Shown here: in pieces, positions 35,254 to 44,294 of the stretch
Numbering within the stretch: position 1 is the first letter of the stretch
Layout: each line of letters starts with the position of its first letter
Source of the DNA: Verrucomicrobiota bacterium
GTDB lineage: Bacteria > Verrucomicrobiota > Verrucomicrobiia > JADLBR01
Length of the DNA: 64,000 bases
Direction of reading: 5' to 3'
Assembly (NCBI GenBank): GCA_029560585.1
Contig: JAKQKQ010000093.1
Coordinates: forward strand, 62,001 to 126,000
Notes under the pieces: generated by a model
Database searches by the model: none
Told to the model about the DNA's origin: nothing
What the model saw: the letters and a program-made list of their open reading frames with translations, nothing else
Translations under genes and position numbers: made by a program

Positions 35254-36578
35254 GGTTTCGAAAGGGATTCGTCGTTCCGGTGCAGCCGCGCCGCGAGCAC
35301 CAGCGCGGCGGTCATGGCCGCCGAGCCCGCCAGCACCAGCACGCCCGCGGTGTAGCCGCTGGTGCGCTCGCGCAGCCAGCCCATCGCGTAGGGGCCGACG
35401 AAACTACCCAGATTGCCGATGGAGTTGATCAGCCCGATCGCCGCGGCGTTGGCGGTGCCGGCGAGGAAGCTCGTCGCATAGGCCCAGAAACTGGGCGTGT
35501 AGCCCGTCATTCCAATGACCCCGATGCACAGGCACACCAGGGCCAGGATAAGGCGGCCCTGCACGAGCGCGCCCGCCGCAAGTCCCGCGCTCCCCAGCGC
35601 CAGGAGTCCCGCCGTGTGCCAGCGACGTTCGCCGGTTCGATCCGAGGACCATCCCGCCACCAGTTTTGCCGCCACGCCCAGCGAATAGGGCAGCGATACG
35701 AGTAAAGCCACTGTCACGTTCGGGAGGCCCGACAGCGATTTGACCATGGTCGGCAACCAGTAGCTCAGGCCGTTCGACGCGATCAAGCCGAAGAAATACG
35801 CCGCCGAGAACAGCAGCACCTGCGGATCGCGGAGCGCCTGAAAAACTGTCTGCGCGCGATGTCGCCCGGCGTGCGCCTTTGACGCGCGTTCGCGCTCGAG
35901 TTCGCCCACGAGCCAGGCCCTCTCATCATCCGGTAGCCACCGCGCGTCCCCGGGCCGCTCCGTCAGAAAAAACCAGCTGGCGATGCCAAGCGCGATCGCG
36001 GGCACGCCTTCCATGATGAACAGCCAGCGCCAGCCCGCGAGGCCGAGCCAATCGAGCTTCAATAGCGCCCCCGACACCGGCCCGCCGATGACCATCGCCA
36101 AAGAGATCGCCGACATGAACAGCGCGACCGCCTTGCCCCTGTCCGCGGCACGGAACCAGTTATTGAGATAGACGATCATCGCCGGGAAAAATCCCGCCTC
36201 CGCCGCGCCGAGCAGAAAGCGCAGCCAGTAGAACTGGTGCGCGTCGCGGATGAAGCCCATCGCGACTGCCAGCGCCCCCCACGACAGCATGATGCGGCAC
36301 ACCAGCCTGCGGACACCCCAGCGCGCGGCGAAGACAGCGCCCGGCACCTCGAGCAGGAAGTAGCCGACAAAGAAAATGCCCGCGCCGAACCCGTAGGTGG
36401 CCGCTGTGAAATTCAGGTCCGCCGTCATCTCCAGTGCCGCATAACTCACATTCACCCGGTCGAGATAGGCGATGACATAGAGCAGGCACAGATATGGCAT
36501 CAGCCGCCACATGACCCGGCGCCGGGCTCGCGCGCCCACGTCGGGCAAAGCCATGCTTGAGCTAGCCATCCGAATCAT
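35250..36578 (-). CDS. MFS transporter, anion:cation symporter (ACS) type
   Basis: This is a 442-residue carrier with about twelve membrane segments. The ATG at 36576-36578 overlaps the LarA stop as ATGA, so coupling decides the start. ACS-family marks include YLCLLYVIAYLDRVNVSYA in helix 1, the GAGIFFVGYFLLEVPG segment, and AAEAGFFPAMIVYLNNWF. FLTERPGDARWLPDDERAWL is the cytoplasmic loop with the ACS-typical W-L-x-x-x-E/D-E pattern. The ACS family carries organic anions such as D-galactonate, glucarate, tartrate and phthalate with protons or sodium. In this operon the cargo is probably the acid that LarA and the flavo-dehydrogenase process. The exact acid is unknown. Confidence 0.93.
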   Translation of the reverse strand: MIRMASSSMALPDVGARARRRVMWRLMPYLCLLYVIAYLDRVNVSYAALEMTADLNFTAATYGFGAGIFFVGYFLLEVPGAVFAARWGVRRLVCRIMLSWGALAVAMGFIRDAHQFYWLRFLLGAAEAGFFPAMIVYLNNWFRAADRGKAVALFMSAISLAMVIGGPVSGALLKLDWLGLAGWRWLFIMEGVPAIALGIASWFFLTERPGDARWLPDDERAWLVGELERERASKAHAGRHRAQTVFQALRDPQVLLFSAAYFFGLIASNGLSYWLPTMVKSLSGLPNVTVALLVSLPYSLGVAAKLVAGWSSDRTGERRWHTAGLLALGSAGLAAGALVQGRLILALVCLCIGVIGMTGYTPSFWAYATSFLAGTANAAAIGLINSIGNLGSFVGPYAMGWLRERTSGYTAGVLVLAGSAAMTAALVLAARLHRNDESLSKP

Positions 36579-37876
36579 GTGCGCCTGATGACGGGCAGAG
36601 TGAGCATCGCGCGCGGCACGATCAGCACCCGGCAGGCGGGACCCAGTCTCGCACTCGCGAATTCCAGCGCCTCGGCCATCGTCGCCGCGGGGATCATTTT
36701 GCAGGCGGAGACCAGATCCGGGCACTCGCTCCCCACGATGATGACATGCGATTCCTCCAGCACCTTGGCCATCACAAAGGCCCTCTGCTGGCCGGGGGGA
36801 TACCCGTTGCGCCGGGCATCATCCAGAATGGACTGGATATTTGGCGCATCCCGCATGGCGGCCAAGAAACGCTTTTCTCCCACGCCGACTCCCGCGCCCT
36901 CCTCGCAGCGGGCCGGGATGATGAAGAACCCGCCCTTTCGGACGACCGGGACCGGGGCGAAGAAAAGGTACGAGGGGGCGCGGCTGGCCTGATATAGGTT
37001 GGTATCCTTCGGAAATCCGACCCCTCCAATGGCGATGTCATACTGCTGCGGGATGGCAACCTCAAATACGGATTTCGCGAAACCCACCAGATCGCGGAAG
37101 GCCAGTTCGGGATCTCCCGCGGCCACCCGCAGCAATCGTTTGTCATCATCCAGCACGACATTGAGGATGAATCGGAGCCGGGCGCGGCGGGCGGCTTCGT
37201 TGACCGCGTCCTGGAAGGGGTTGCCCTCGATCTGCCCGAGCCGGGTCCCGGGATGATCGAGGAACGCCGGACCGTGGGTGTGAGTGATGAGCGGTTCCCC
37301 GGCGGCGCCGACAGCGACGGTCTTGCCCCCGGCCGAATAGCCCGCGTACTGGTGCGGCTCGACGATGCCGGTGGAAACCAGCAGATCGGCCTCGACTGCG
37401 GCGCGATGGATCAGGACGGGCACGCCGCCCGGTGTGACGCCGAGATTCATCAGGGCCGCCGGGTTCTGGGGCTCGTTGTCGATGACACGGTATCGGGCAA
37501 CGACCTCGGCGCCCAACTTGGTGACCTTCTCTTCCTTCGAGGACGGCCGATGCATCCCAATGCCACACAACAGGGTGATATCCTCATCCCGCACCCCGGC
37601 ATTCTCCAGTTCACGCAGCAGGGCCGGGACGAGCAGGTCGTCGGGACTGGCGCGGGTGACATCGGTGAACACAATGCATGCGCGGTTGCCGGGTTTGGCC
37701 AAATCCCTGAGCGGCGATGACCCGATGGGATGATCGAGCGCCTCTCGGATGGCAGCCGTCGCGTCCTCCAGGGGCGTCGTCGGCCGCGAGACAACCAGCG
37801 TGGCTCGCATGTCCGGGGGCAGGCTGAATTCCAGGAAAGACTTGCCGTACGGGATGCGGTACATTTTGGGTTTCAC
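36575..37876 (-). CDS. larA: LarA-family nickel-pincer 2-hydroxyacid racemase/epimerase
   Basis: This is a 433-residue cytoplasmic protein. It starts with GTG at 37876, overlapping the upstream DUF6259 stop as GTGA. LarA enzymes invert the carbon carrying the hydroxyl by hydride transfer to a pyridinium nickel-pincer cofactor. The key residues of Lactobacillus LarA (H108, H174, K184, H200) correspond here to H109 (GMHRP), H175 (EPHQYAGY), K185 (SAGGKTV) and H201 (ITHTHGP). Both the cofactor lysine and the catalytic histidines are therefore kept. Cofactor-building genes larB, larC and larE are not in the window. The wider family also covers malate, hydroxyglutarate, phenyllactate, gluconate and short aldonate enzymes, so lactate is not assured. 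Genes for an acid carrier and a 2-hydroxyacid dehydrogenase follow. Confidence 0.92.
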   Translation of the reverse strand: MKPKMYRIPYGKSFLEFSLPPDMRATLVVSRPTTPLEDATAAIREALDHPIGSSPLRDLAKPGNRACIVFTDVTRASPDDLLVPALLRELENAGVRDEDITLLCGIGMHRPSSKEEKVTKLGAEVVARYRVIDNEPQNPAALMNLGVTPGGVPVLIHRAAVEADLLVSTGIVEPHQYAGYSAGGKTVAVGAAGEPLITHTHGPAFLDHPGTRLGQIEGNPFQDAVNEAARRARLRFILNVVLDDDKRLLRVAAGDPELAFRDLVGFAKSVFEVAIPQQYDIAIGGVGFPKDTNLYQASRAPSYLFFAPVPVVRKGGFFIIPARCEEGAGVGVGEKRFLAAMRDAPNIQSILDDARRNGYPPGQQRAFVMAKVLEESHVIIVGSECPDLVSACKMIPAATMAEALEFASARLGPACRVLIVPRAMLTLPVIRRT

Positions 37877-40314
37877 TTTCGATCGTTGCGCGGGGTTTGT
37901 TGCGCGAACTGCTCTGCGCGGCGGGCCTCCTCCACGATCCCGGCCCCGCGGTGCACGAGCAACACGGCGGATAGCACCTCTGGCGGCACCCGGACCGACA
38001 CCTTCGTGCCGGACGCATCGGGGCTAACCGGCCGCACGTCGCCGCCGAGCGCGGCAACGGCCGCCTCCCGCACCGGCCCCGGCGCGCCCATGTCCTCCAC
38101 TTCCACCTTGGCCTCGGTGAGGGCATCGTGATTGTAAACAGTCAACAGTGTCACCTTTCGGTCGGGTTCGTTGAGCATGAATCGTTTGACGCGGACCCGG
38201 GGGTCACTGACCGTAACGCCCAGGTCGTCCATGAAGCGCGCCCGGTAAAGGACATGTTTGATTCTCCGGCGCAGATCGAGGACCAGCGCGGTATGCCGCG
38301 TCAGGACCTCTGGCTGGGCGTAGACCAGGAAGCGATTTCCGAGGAGGAAGACTTCGTTGAGGGTCTCGGCGGGCGAGCGAAGCGTGGGGGGGCCCTGGAT
38401 CCGCCAAAATCCATCGAAGAAGATGTGGTCCGGAAATGTGTATCGTGTGAGTTCGGGATACGAGTCGGGCCAAAAACCGGTGGAGGAGGGCGCGATGAAG
38501 AAGGAGTCGAAGTATGCGGAGTACGCGTCCCCGTAGCCTTCGGTCTCCATGGCAAATTCCGGCTGTATGCGGCGCGCGTTCTCCTTGATGCGCTTGGCCA
38601 GTGCCACGAAACCCTGCGCCCACGCGCCGTGGTGGGCATGCCCGTGCGCCGGGTTGAAACAATACTTGGCGGAATCCGCGCCGATCTGGTCGAGGAACAT
38701 CGCATCCGTGCCGTACTGCCTCACATACTTTTCGACTGTCCAGTAGTGAAGGTGGTCCTGCCACCCTTTCGCTGCCGAGCACATGAAGTAGAAGAGGGAG
38801 TCGTAGGGCGATCCGGCCGGGGGCGATGGCCAATGTCCCGATGCCCTCTTGTACTGCGGATAGAGCGTGCCGTCGTAGTGCATCAGGGCGTTGTCCTTGA
38901 AACCGCCCTCCCAGTCCGGAATCGGCACCGTCGCGGGAATTTTTCCCGCACACTCGGGCGGGGCCTGGGGCCAGCGCGGGTCCCATGCCTGACCATTGAT
39001 GTAGAATGCCGCGTGACCACCCTGCCCGCGGACCGATCGGATCACTTCCGCGAACTCGCGTTCCGTCCCCATCAGCGGGTCGGGAAAGGGAAAGCGGTTG
39101 CAGCGGTGCTTGCCCGCCGACACGCTAGCGACCATCTGTCCACCAAAGCGCGCGAAGTTCAGACCGTAGCCCCGAGCCAGCTGCATTTTCTCAACAATGT
39201 CCTTTGCGAATCGGCCATTCCCGCCGAGGGGCAGAGTCCATTCCAGTCGGCCATCGCACTCCTTGAGCCATCGTGGGGGATCCGGGGGCGGCGACCAATT
39301 GTTGAACCACTCCCGGTACGAGTCGGCGGCAGCATGCCAGTCACCGGCGTGGACCCCCGTCACGAATTCGGATGACGACCAGCGCGCGCCGTTCGGCACG
39401 TGGGCGAACTTGCTCATCTGGAGAGTCAAGGCGCCGCCGTCGCCGGAAGGCCGACTGTCCAACCCAGTCATCAGCAACGTCGGATCATAACTGGCAAAGT
39501 ACAGACCGCAGGCAGCCTTTCCCCCATTCTCCCCCGTGCCGCTTGGCCTGCTGAACAGGTCTACCCAGGGCATTGTGGCGCGACCACCCACATACTCGCC
39601 ACTGCGTTTGCCGTTCTTCTGGGGATTGGCGATCAGGTGCCCGGCCCCCCACGCGGGCCAGGTGAGAAAGTTGTCCTCGCTGCGCGGGCCGATGCGAAGG
39701 CCGCCCAGGACCGGAAATACGACCTCCACGATCTCCAGGCCCTCGGCCTGATTGTGGACGGCAATGGTCCACCGCACTTCATTGCTCGCGTCTCCCAAGG
39801 TCGCCTGACACATGACCTGTGCGGTGCCCCCGGCACGCCCTGCCACCCTATAATCGAACCGCAGCGTCTGCCCCCCATCGCCCCTGGTCAGCACGTGCCC
39901 TGTCAGCGAACCGGGCTCGGGCGAAAGGACCCCCACCTTTTTCGTCCTGCCGTCGAAATATCTCAGATTGAAAAGTGAGGGGGCCGACGCGCCCACCGTA
40001 TAGTCCTCGCCCAGCGCGCGGTTCCGGATGGAGATCAGGGTGCCATCGGTTACATCGAACCGCATCGAGAGTTGATTATTCCCAAGTTCAACCACCTTGG
40101 CCGACCCGCTGCCGATCGTTTTCTGCGAATCGTCTCCTGTGGACCGTCCTTCCTGGACGAGCCCCATCACCGCCAATGCCGCCGGGAGCGCCAGCTGCCC
40201 TAAGCGGCCGTGGCTCAATCGCGCGGGCAACCGGTTGCGTCGATCCCTCGGGGCGAGTCTTTCGGTGCGGCATCTTCTGGAAACAAGAGAATCAAGCGAA
40301 GCCATCCTGCACAT
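37873..40314 (-). CDS. DUF6259-family glycoside-hydrolase-like protein (copy C)
   Basis: This is an approximately 813-residue, divergent third DUF6259 protein. The start at 40314 is tentative, since no clear ribosome site is seen. The hydrophobic export segment (LALPAALAVMGLVQEG) begins about 35 residues in, so the true start may lie further in. The sandwich has QLSMRFDVTDGTLISIRNR. The barrel holds NFARFGGQMVAS, GGHAAFYINGQAWD, and the acidic site AMFLDQIGADSAKY at the position of IDQVVG in copies A and B. The CenC-like module of A and B is absent. Its stop overlaps the LarA start (GTGA), making it the first gene of the LarA operon. The reaction is unknown; it may produce the sugar or acid processed downstream. 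Confidence 0.78.
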   Translation of the reverse strand: MCRMASLDSLVSRRCRTERLAPRDRRNRLPARLSHGRLGQLALPAALAVMGLVQEGRSTGDDSQKTIGSGSAKVVELGNNQLSMRFDVTDGTLISIRNRALGEDYTVGASAPSLFNLRYFDGRTKKVGVLSPEPGSLTGHVLTRGDGGQTLRFDYRVAGRAGGTAQVMCQATLGDASNEVRWTIAVHNQAEGLEIVEVVFPVLGGLRIGPRSEDNFLTWPAWGAGHLIANPQKNGKRSGEYVGGRATMPWVDLFSRPSGTGENGGKAACGLYFASYDPTLLMTGLDSRPSGDGGALTLQMSKFAHVPNGARWSSSEFVTGVHAGDWHAAADSYREWFNNWSPPPDPPRWLKECDGRLEWTLPLGGNGRFAKDIVEKMQLARGYGLNFARFGGQMVASVSAGKHRCNRFPFPDPLMGTEREFAEVIRSVRGQGGHAAFYINGQAWDPRWPQAPPECAGKIPATVPIPDWEGGFKDNALMHYDGTLYPQYKRASGHWPSPPAGSPYDSLFYFMCSAAKGWQDHLHYWTVEKYVRQYGTDAMFLDQIGADSAKYCFNPAHGHAHHGAWAQGFVALAKRIKENARRIQPEFAMETEGYGDAYSAYFDSFFIAPSSTGFWPDSYPELTRYTFPDHIFFDGFWRIQGPPTLRSPAETLNEVFLLGNRFLVYAQPEVLTRHTALVLDLRRRIKHVLYRARFMDDLGVTVSDPRVRVKRFMLNEPDRKVTLLTVYNHDALTEAKVEVEDMGAPGPVREAAVAALGGDVRPVSPDASGTKVSVRVPPEVLSAVLLVHRGAGIVEEARRAEQFAQQTPRNDRK

Positions 40315-40412
40315 GACCACAGGATGTGAAACAAAGGACGAGCGGTCGAGTGGGAATGCCGGAAGGGGAGCCATGCCTCGCACCGGGGTCTGAGGAGCGG
40401 GGATCGGCCAAG

Positions 40413-41726
40413 TCACTTCGCGGCGGATTCCAGCAGGGACACGCACGCCAGTTCGCGTCCATCGCGGGCGAAGATGTATCTTCCGGCGAAGGCGGGGTGC
40501 GCCCACGTCTTGCCGATGACCTTGGTGCGCGATCGCTCGTCATAACCGGTTGGATTGAGTCGAGCGAGGATGAGATCGCCTTCGGCATTGAGGATGATCG
40601 CGCGGTCCGCGTCATTGAGCCACACGAGGCTCGCCTGGGGATCGCGGCCCCGGGGCGTCATCCGGTGGCCGTCGTCCCAAAGTTTTTCGCCAGTCCTCAA
40701 CTTGAAGCACGTCAGTCCGGAAGATCTATCGAGCAAGTAGACATAGCCGTCGCGGTACAGTGGCTGGGACATCTCGCCACGAAGTTGGCCTTGCTCCCAG
40801 AGCAAGGTCGCGCCCTGCTCGAGACGGATCGCCTTCGATCCCTCCCAATAGCCGCTCACGAAAACGATTCCCTCTTGGAAGATCGGAGAGGCGATTGAGA
40901 CCGCGTAGGTGACTTTATAGGGGATAGCCCACAGCGATCTGCCGTCACGGGGATCGAGCCCGCGGATGTATTCGGGTGTCCAGCAGACGAGCTGTGGTCG
41001 CCCGTTATGCTGGATCAGGATCGGCGTGCAGTAGCCGCAGGGGTCGGGCGCACCGCGCCAGACCTCCTTGCCGGTCCCGCGGTCGAGCGCGATGTAGCAG
41101 CCGTCGGGAACCGCGCCGACGTGGAGGATCACAAGATTCTCGAAGAGCAGAGGCGATGCGGCGAATCCCCATGTTGGCAGGCGCGCGCCATGGTCGCGCA
41201 CCATGTCTATCGACCATATCGCCTTGCCCGTGACCGCATCGAGGCAGAGGGCGTGGCCCAGCGCACCGAGCGTGTAGACGCGGCCATCGCTCACGGTTGG
41301 TGCCGCGCGCGGGCCGTTGCCGTGCTGCAGGCCCCGATAGACCGCCCCGTACGCATGGGCCCAGAGTTCCTTGCCGGATGCCGCATCGAAGCAGAGCACC
41401 CGCTCCATCTCCTCCTGCGACCTCTGGAGATCCATCGTGTAGACCCGGCCGCCGGCCACCACCACGCCCGCGTCGCCGCCGCCGACAGACCTGCGCCATA
41501 TTTCCCGCAAACCCTCCGACGGCCATCGCTCCGGAAGCTTTGGCGCATTCCAGGTACCGTCGCCGCGCGGGCCCCTCCACCGTGGCCACTCTTCGCCGAC
41601 GGTTGCGGCCAGCGATGACCGCGGCGCGTCTGCCGCGCGCGCCACACCCATGCACCCGATCGCACAAACGATGAAGATGCGCAGACCGTCTCGCACGAGG
41701 CCATCCCGAGAATCTGTCGGGCTCAT
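40413..41726 (-). CDS. Exported PQQ-like beta-propeller protein
   Basis: This is a 437-residue protein. An ATG at 41726 (preferred over TTG at 41729) opens a signal peptide ending near VARAADA. EEWPRWRGPRGDGTW is the usual opening of planctomycete PQQ-propeller proteins. At least five blade repeats end in G-x-x-L-W or close variants: FDAASGKELWAH, LDAVTGKAIWSI, LDRGTGKEVWRG, LDPRDGRSLWAI, FKLRTGEKLWDD. The catalytic residues of true PQQ alcohol dehydrogenases are not evident. It may be a BamB-like scaffold or a propeller that binds a ligand. It lies 98 bp upstream of the DUF6259 copy C gene on the same strand and downstream of ceramidase-like C. A role in the operon is possible but not shown. 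Confidence 0.85.
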   Translation of the reverse strand: MSPTDSRDGLVRDGLRIFIVCAIGCMGVARAADAPRSSLAATVGEEWPRWRGPRGDGTWNAPKLPERWPSEGLREIWRRSVGGGDAGVVVAGGRVYTMDLQRSQEEMERVLCFDAASGKELWAHAYGAVYRGLQHGNGPRAAPTVSDGRVYTLGALGHALCLDAVTGKAIWSIDMVRDHGARLPTWGFAASPLLFENLVILHVGAVPDGCYIALDRGTGKEVWRGAPDPCGYCTPILIQHNGRPQLVCWTPEYIRGLDPRDGRSLWAIPYKVTYAVSIASPIFQEGIVFVSGYWEGSKAIRLEQGATLLWEQGQLRGEMSQPLYRDGYVYLLDRSSGLTCFKLRTGEKLWDDGHRMTPRGRDPQASLVWLNDADRAIILNAEGDLILARLNPTGYDERSRTKVIGKTWAHPAFAGRYIFARDGRELACVSLLESAAK

Positions 41727-41774
41727 CAAACTCTTAGAAACAGCCAGGGATTCGCTGGGGAAATCCCTTCGACA

Positions 41775-43259
41775 CTATTTCTCCCAGAGTTCGCAGATCG
41801 TCTCGACAGTGCGATCGACCAGGACCTGCCCTCCCTCTGGACCGACCATGTTGCTCATGATGGTGGCACTATAGTTGGTGAAGGGATTTCCATCCAACGT
41901 CCCGCCCGCGACCGCGCGCGGCGTCGGCAGATAGTAGGCGGGTTCCCGCCCGGAGGAGGCCAATTGGATCAGGAAGGTCTGGACGGCCGGACTGCGCGCC
42001 TCGATCTGAACGCCGTAGTCGACAAATAGCTCGAAAGGATTCGTTGCGATGGCCACGTCTCCCAATCGCAACACATGCATCTCCATCGCATAAGTTTTCC
42101 GTTCGCCCTTCTGTTGGGCGAGATATCGTTCGGCCACCAGCCCATAGAAATCTCGGGTCCAGTGATCGGTCTTCTTCCGCGTCTTTCTGCCGTCGATTTC
42201 CTCGCACACCTTCTTGGCGACCGCATGTTCGTCGGCGGTGACGATACGCGCGGGCAATTCGATCGGCCGGACCCTATGGGCGAACGGCACGTCCGCCCGG
42301 ATGTCTTTGGCGATGACGTCGGCCACATCTTCGAAGGCGCCGGCGACACGGCGACCGATCTCTTGGCCATAGGTCAGGCCACGGAGTTCGCACATCCGCT
42401 GTTCGGCCTTGCGGTGCACCTGCAACCGCGGGGTCTGGTCGCCGGCCGCGGCGCAGAATCCCAGCACGCAGACATCCGCGCCGTGCCGCTCGCGGATCAG
42501 TCGCCTGGCCTCGGCCCAGAAATCCGCGCTGACCTTGATGCCGCCCTCGGCCTGGGCCGTCGTCGCCAGGCTGAGCGCCGCAGCTTTCAACCGCCTCTGC
42601 GGGTCGTAAAAGCACAGCACCTGGACCGCGTGGTCCTCATAGCCCTCGATATGGCGAAATTTGGGATCCTTCATGTCGCCATACATCTTTACCGTGCCAT
42701 CGCTGTATGTGACGCGGCGATTGTGACCCGCGACGGCCTGCCCCAGCCCCCACGCGACGGCCCCCGCCGCCCGACTCTCCCAGGCCCTCACGACCGCCGC
42801 GGCCATCCGCTCGTACATCCAGGGCACGTACTCCTTCGGCTGCATGGCATCCTCGTAATCCCTTTCGTCATACCGGTCCTGGGCGATAACAGGCGCCGTA
42901 TGCGTGTGCGTCGCGGCCATGAAAAGCTTGCTCATGTCGAAGCCCGGCAACCGCCCGGCCAGATGCTTGCGTAATCCGTCCTGGATCCCCGGCCGGATGA
43001 CGCACAGATCGCAGGAGATCATGATCGCCTGATCGAGCACCTTTTCGCCATCTCGCGACTCCAAGGCCAGGACGCTGGCCGTCAGGCGGCTCTGTATCTC
43101 ACGCCCGATGCGGACGGACGTGTTGCCGGTCAGGGGGACGGGCCGGTCCGGCGTGATGTCGGCCGTGGCGGCCCCAATCCAGAGTTCGGCGGCTTGAATC
43201 GGGAATACCGCCAGTCCGAGCCACAGAACGAGCCAGTTGGCCCAAACGATGAAATGCAT
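41775..43259 (-). CDS. Neutral-ceramidase-superfamily protein (copy C), altered active site
   Basis: This is an exported 494-residue protein. The ATG at 43257-43259 has AGGAATTGAAGGG upstream and starts the signal peptide MHFIVWANWLVLWLGLAV. The opening IGAATADITPDRPVPLTGN and the first zinc site AATHTHTAP are intact. The second zinc histidine is missing: the expected F-x-x-H segment reads ALSLATTAQAEGG. The nucleophile position reads AAAGDQTP, with threonine in place of the GDVSP serine. The C-terminal AYYLPTPRAVAGGTLDG fits the family. With two key sites changed, it may be a binding protein or use different chemistry. It lies upstream of the PQQ-propeller gene with a 48-bp gap. Confidence 0.82.
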   Translation of the reverse strand: MHFIVWANWLVLWLGLAVFPIQAAELWIGAATADITPDRPVPLTGNTSVRIGREIQSRLTASVLALESRDGEKVLDQAIMISCDLCVIRPGIQDGLRKHLAGRLPGFDMSKLFMAATHTHTAPVIAQDRYDERDYEDAMQPKEYVPWMYERMAAAVVRAWESRAAGAVAWGLGQAVAGHNRRVTYSDGTVKMYGDMKDPKFRHIEGYEDHAVQVLCFYDPQRRLKAAALSLATTAQAEGGIKVSADFWAEARRLIRERHGADVCVLGFCAAAGDQTPRLQVHRKAEQRMCELRGLTYGQEIGRRVAGAFEDVADVIAKDIRADVPFAHRVRPIELPARIVTADEHAVAKKVCEEIDGRKTRKKTDHWTRDFYGLVAERYLAQQKGERKTYAMEMHVLRLGDVAIATNPFELFVDYGVQIEARSPAVQTFLIQLASSGREPAYYLPTPRAVAGGTLDGNPFTNYSATIMSNMVGPEGGQVLVDRTVETICELWEK

Positions 43260-43382
43260 CCCTTCAATTCCTACGAGCGCCCGCGGTGTGGATTTAGCCA
43301 TGAGAAGAAATGTATATTATCTTTGAATTATTCGAAGCAAGCCGGAAACGCCGGCCCTTCGCCATCAGCCCCGGGCCTGACA

Positions 43383-44291
43383 TCACCACCGCAACCGTAT
43401 GCGGAGAAACTGGCGGGTCGATTCGCGCATCGGCGTGTTGGCCCGAACGGTGATATCCTCGGACCCATCGCCACGCGACACCGGAGGCTCGATCAGCAAG
43501 CTCGAGAGGGGGTAGGTCGTCCAGTGTATCAAGTCGGAGGATTCCTGCAGATCGTACAGCAGGGCCCCATGCTCGACTGGACGGCGGAAATCCAGGAGCA
43601 TGTATTGGTCGCTCTCCGCATCGCCGACACCCGATCTCGGGAGAATCGTCCCGCCATCCTGCCAATGCGGATTCCCATGAAAGGCGAACTCCATGATGTT
43701 CGGGACGCCATCCTGATCGGGGTCATCGGTCCCGGCCGACGTGAGCGGATTGATGCCATGGAGTTCCTCCCAGTTGTCCGGCATGCCGTTAGGGCGATTG
43801 TCGATGGCCGGGGAGTAACTGACCCGAACGCCGCCATTGATGGTCTTGATGTCCCTTTCCGCCGTGACATCGACAACGGCGGTGCTGTTTCCCACCTCGA
43901 ATCGGGCGATGGTAAGGTCGCTGAAGAAGTCGCTGGTCGCGCCGGAGTTGGCGCGAAACACCAGTTCGGCAAGGCACCCAGACCCCGAGGCGAGGTCGGT
44001 CGACCGAACAAGGAGCAGGGTTATAGTGCCCCCATCGGTGCTGCTGGAGAAATCGAACTGTGCGCCCAAGGCTCCGGGTTGCGCGGCTTCGATTTTCAGT
44101 AGGGAGGGATCGAAATTGATCTGGATACGAATGGACGCGAGTCCCGAGGCGTCTGAGATTTCCACAGGCACCCGGATGATTCCGTCCGGATTTCCCTCGA
44201 ACGTGGGAATGCTGAGGGTGATATCTGCCGCGCGGGTGCCTCCGGCGATCAAGAGTGCCCCAACCAACATGCGGATCCGTCGGGTTTTCAT
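43383..44291 (-). CDS. Secreted cohesin-domain protein
   Basis: This is a 302-residue exported protein (signal MKTRRIRMLVGALLIAGGTRA). Residues about 22-150 match the cohesin fold: IRVPVEISDASGLASIRIQI followed by NFDPSLLKIEA, CLAELVFRAN, and a closing strand. Cohesins bind dockerin modules of partner enzymes. Residues about 165-205 hold an Asp-rich calcium-type spacer (NGMPDNWEELHG, DDPDQDGVPNIMEF). The C-terminal 90 residues form an unassigned beta-rich domain ending FLRIRLRW. There is no dockerin, no sortase motif and no membrane tail, so anchoring is unclear. Its gene follows 3 bp after a protein that carries both cohesin and dockerin, suggesting physical partnership. Confidence 0.8.
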   Translation of the reverse strand: MKTRRIRMLVGALLIAGGTRAADITLSIPTFEGNPDGIIRVPVEISDASGLASIRIQINFDPSLLKIEAAQPGALGAQFDFSSSTDGGTITLLLVRSTDLASGSGCLAELVFRANSGATSDFFSDLTIARFEVGNSTAVVDVTAERDIKTINGGVRVSYSPAIDNRPNGMPDNWEELHGINPLTSAGTDDPDQDGVPNIMEFAFHGNPHWQDGGTILPRSGVGDAESDQYMLLDFRRPVEHGALLYDLQESSDLIHWTTYPLSSLLIEPPVSRGDGSEDITVRANTPMRESTRQFLRIRLRW

Positions 44292-44294
44292 GGG

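Noticed and set aside
37873-37876. Apparent frameshift between DUF6259 copy C and LarA
   Set aside because: It is a 4-bp GTGA start/stop overlap, a normal sign of coupled translation.
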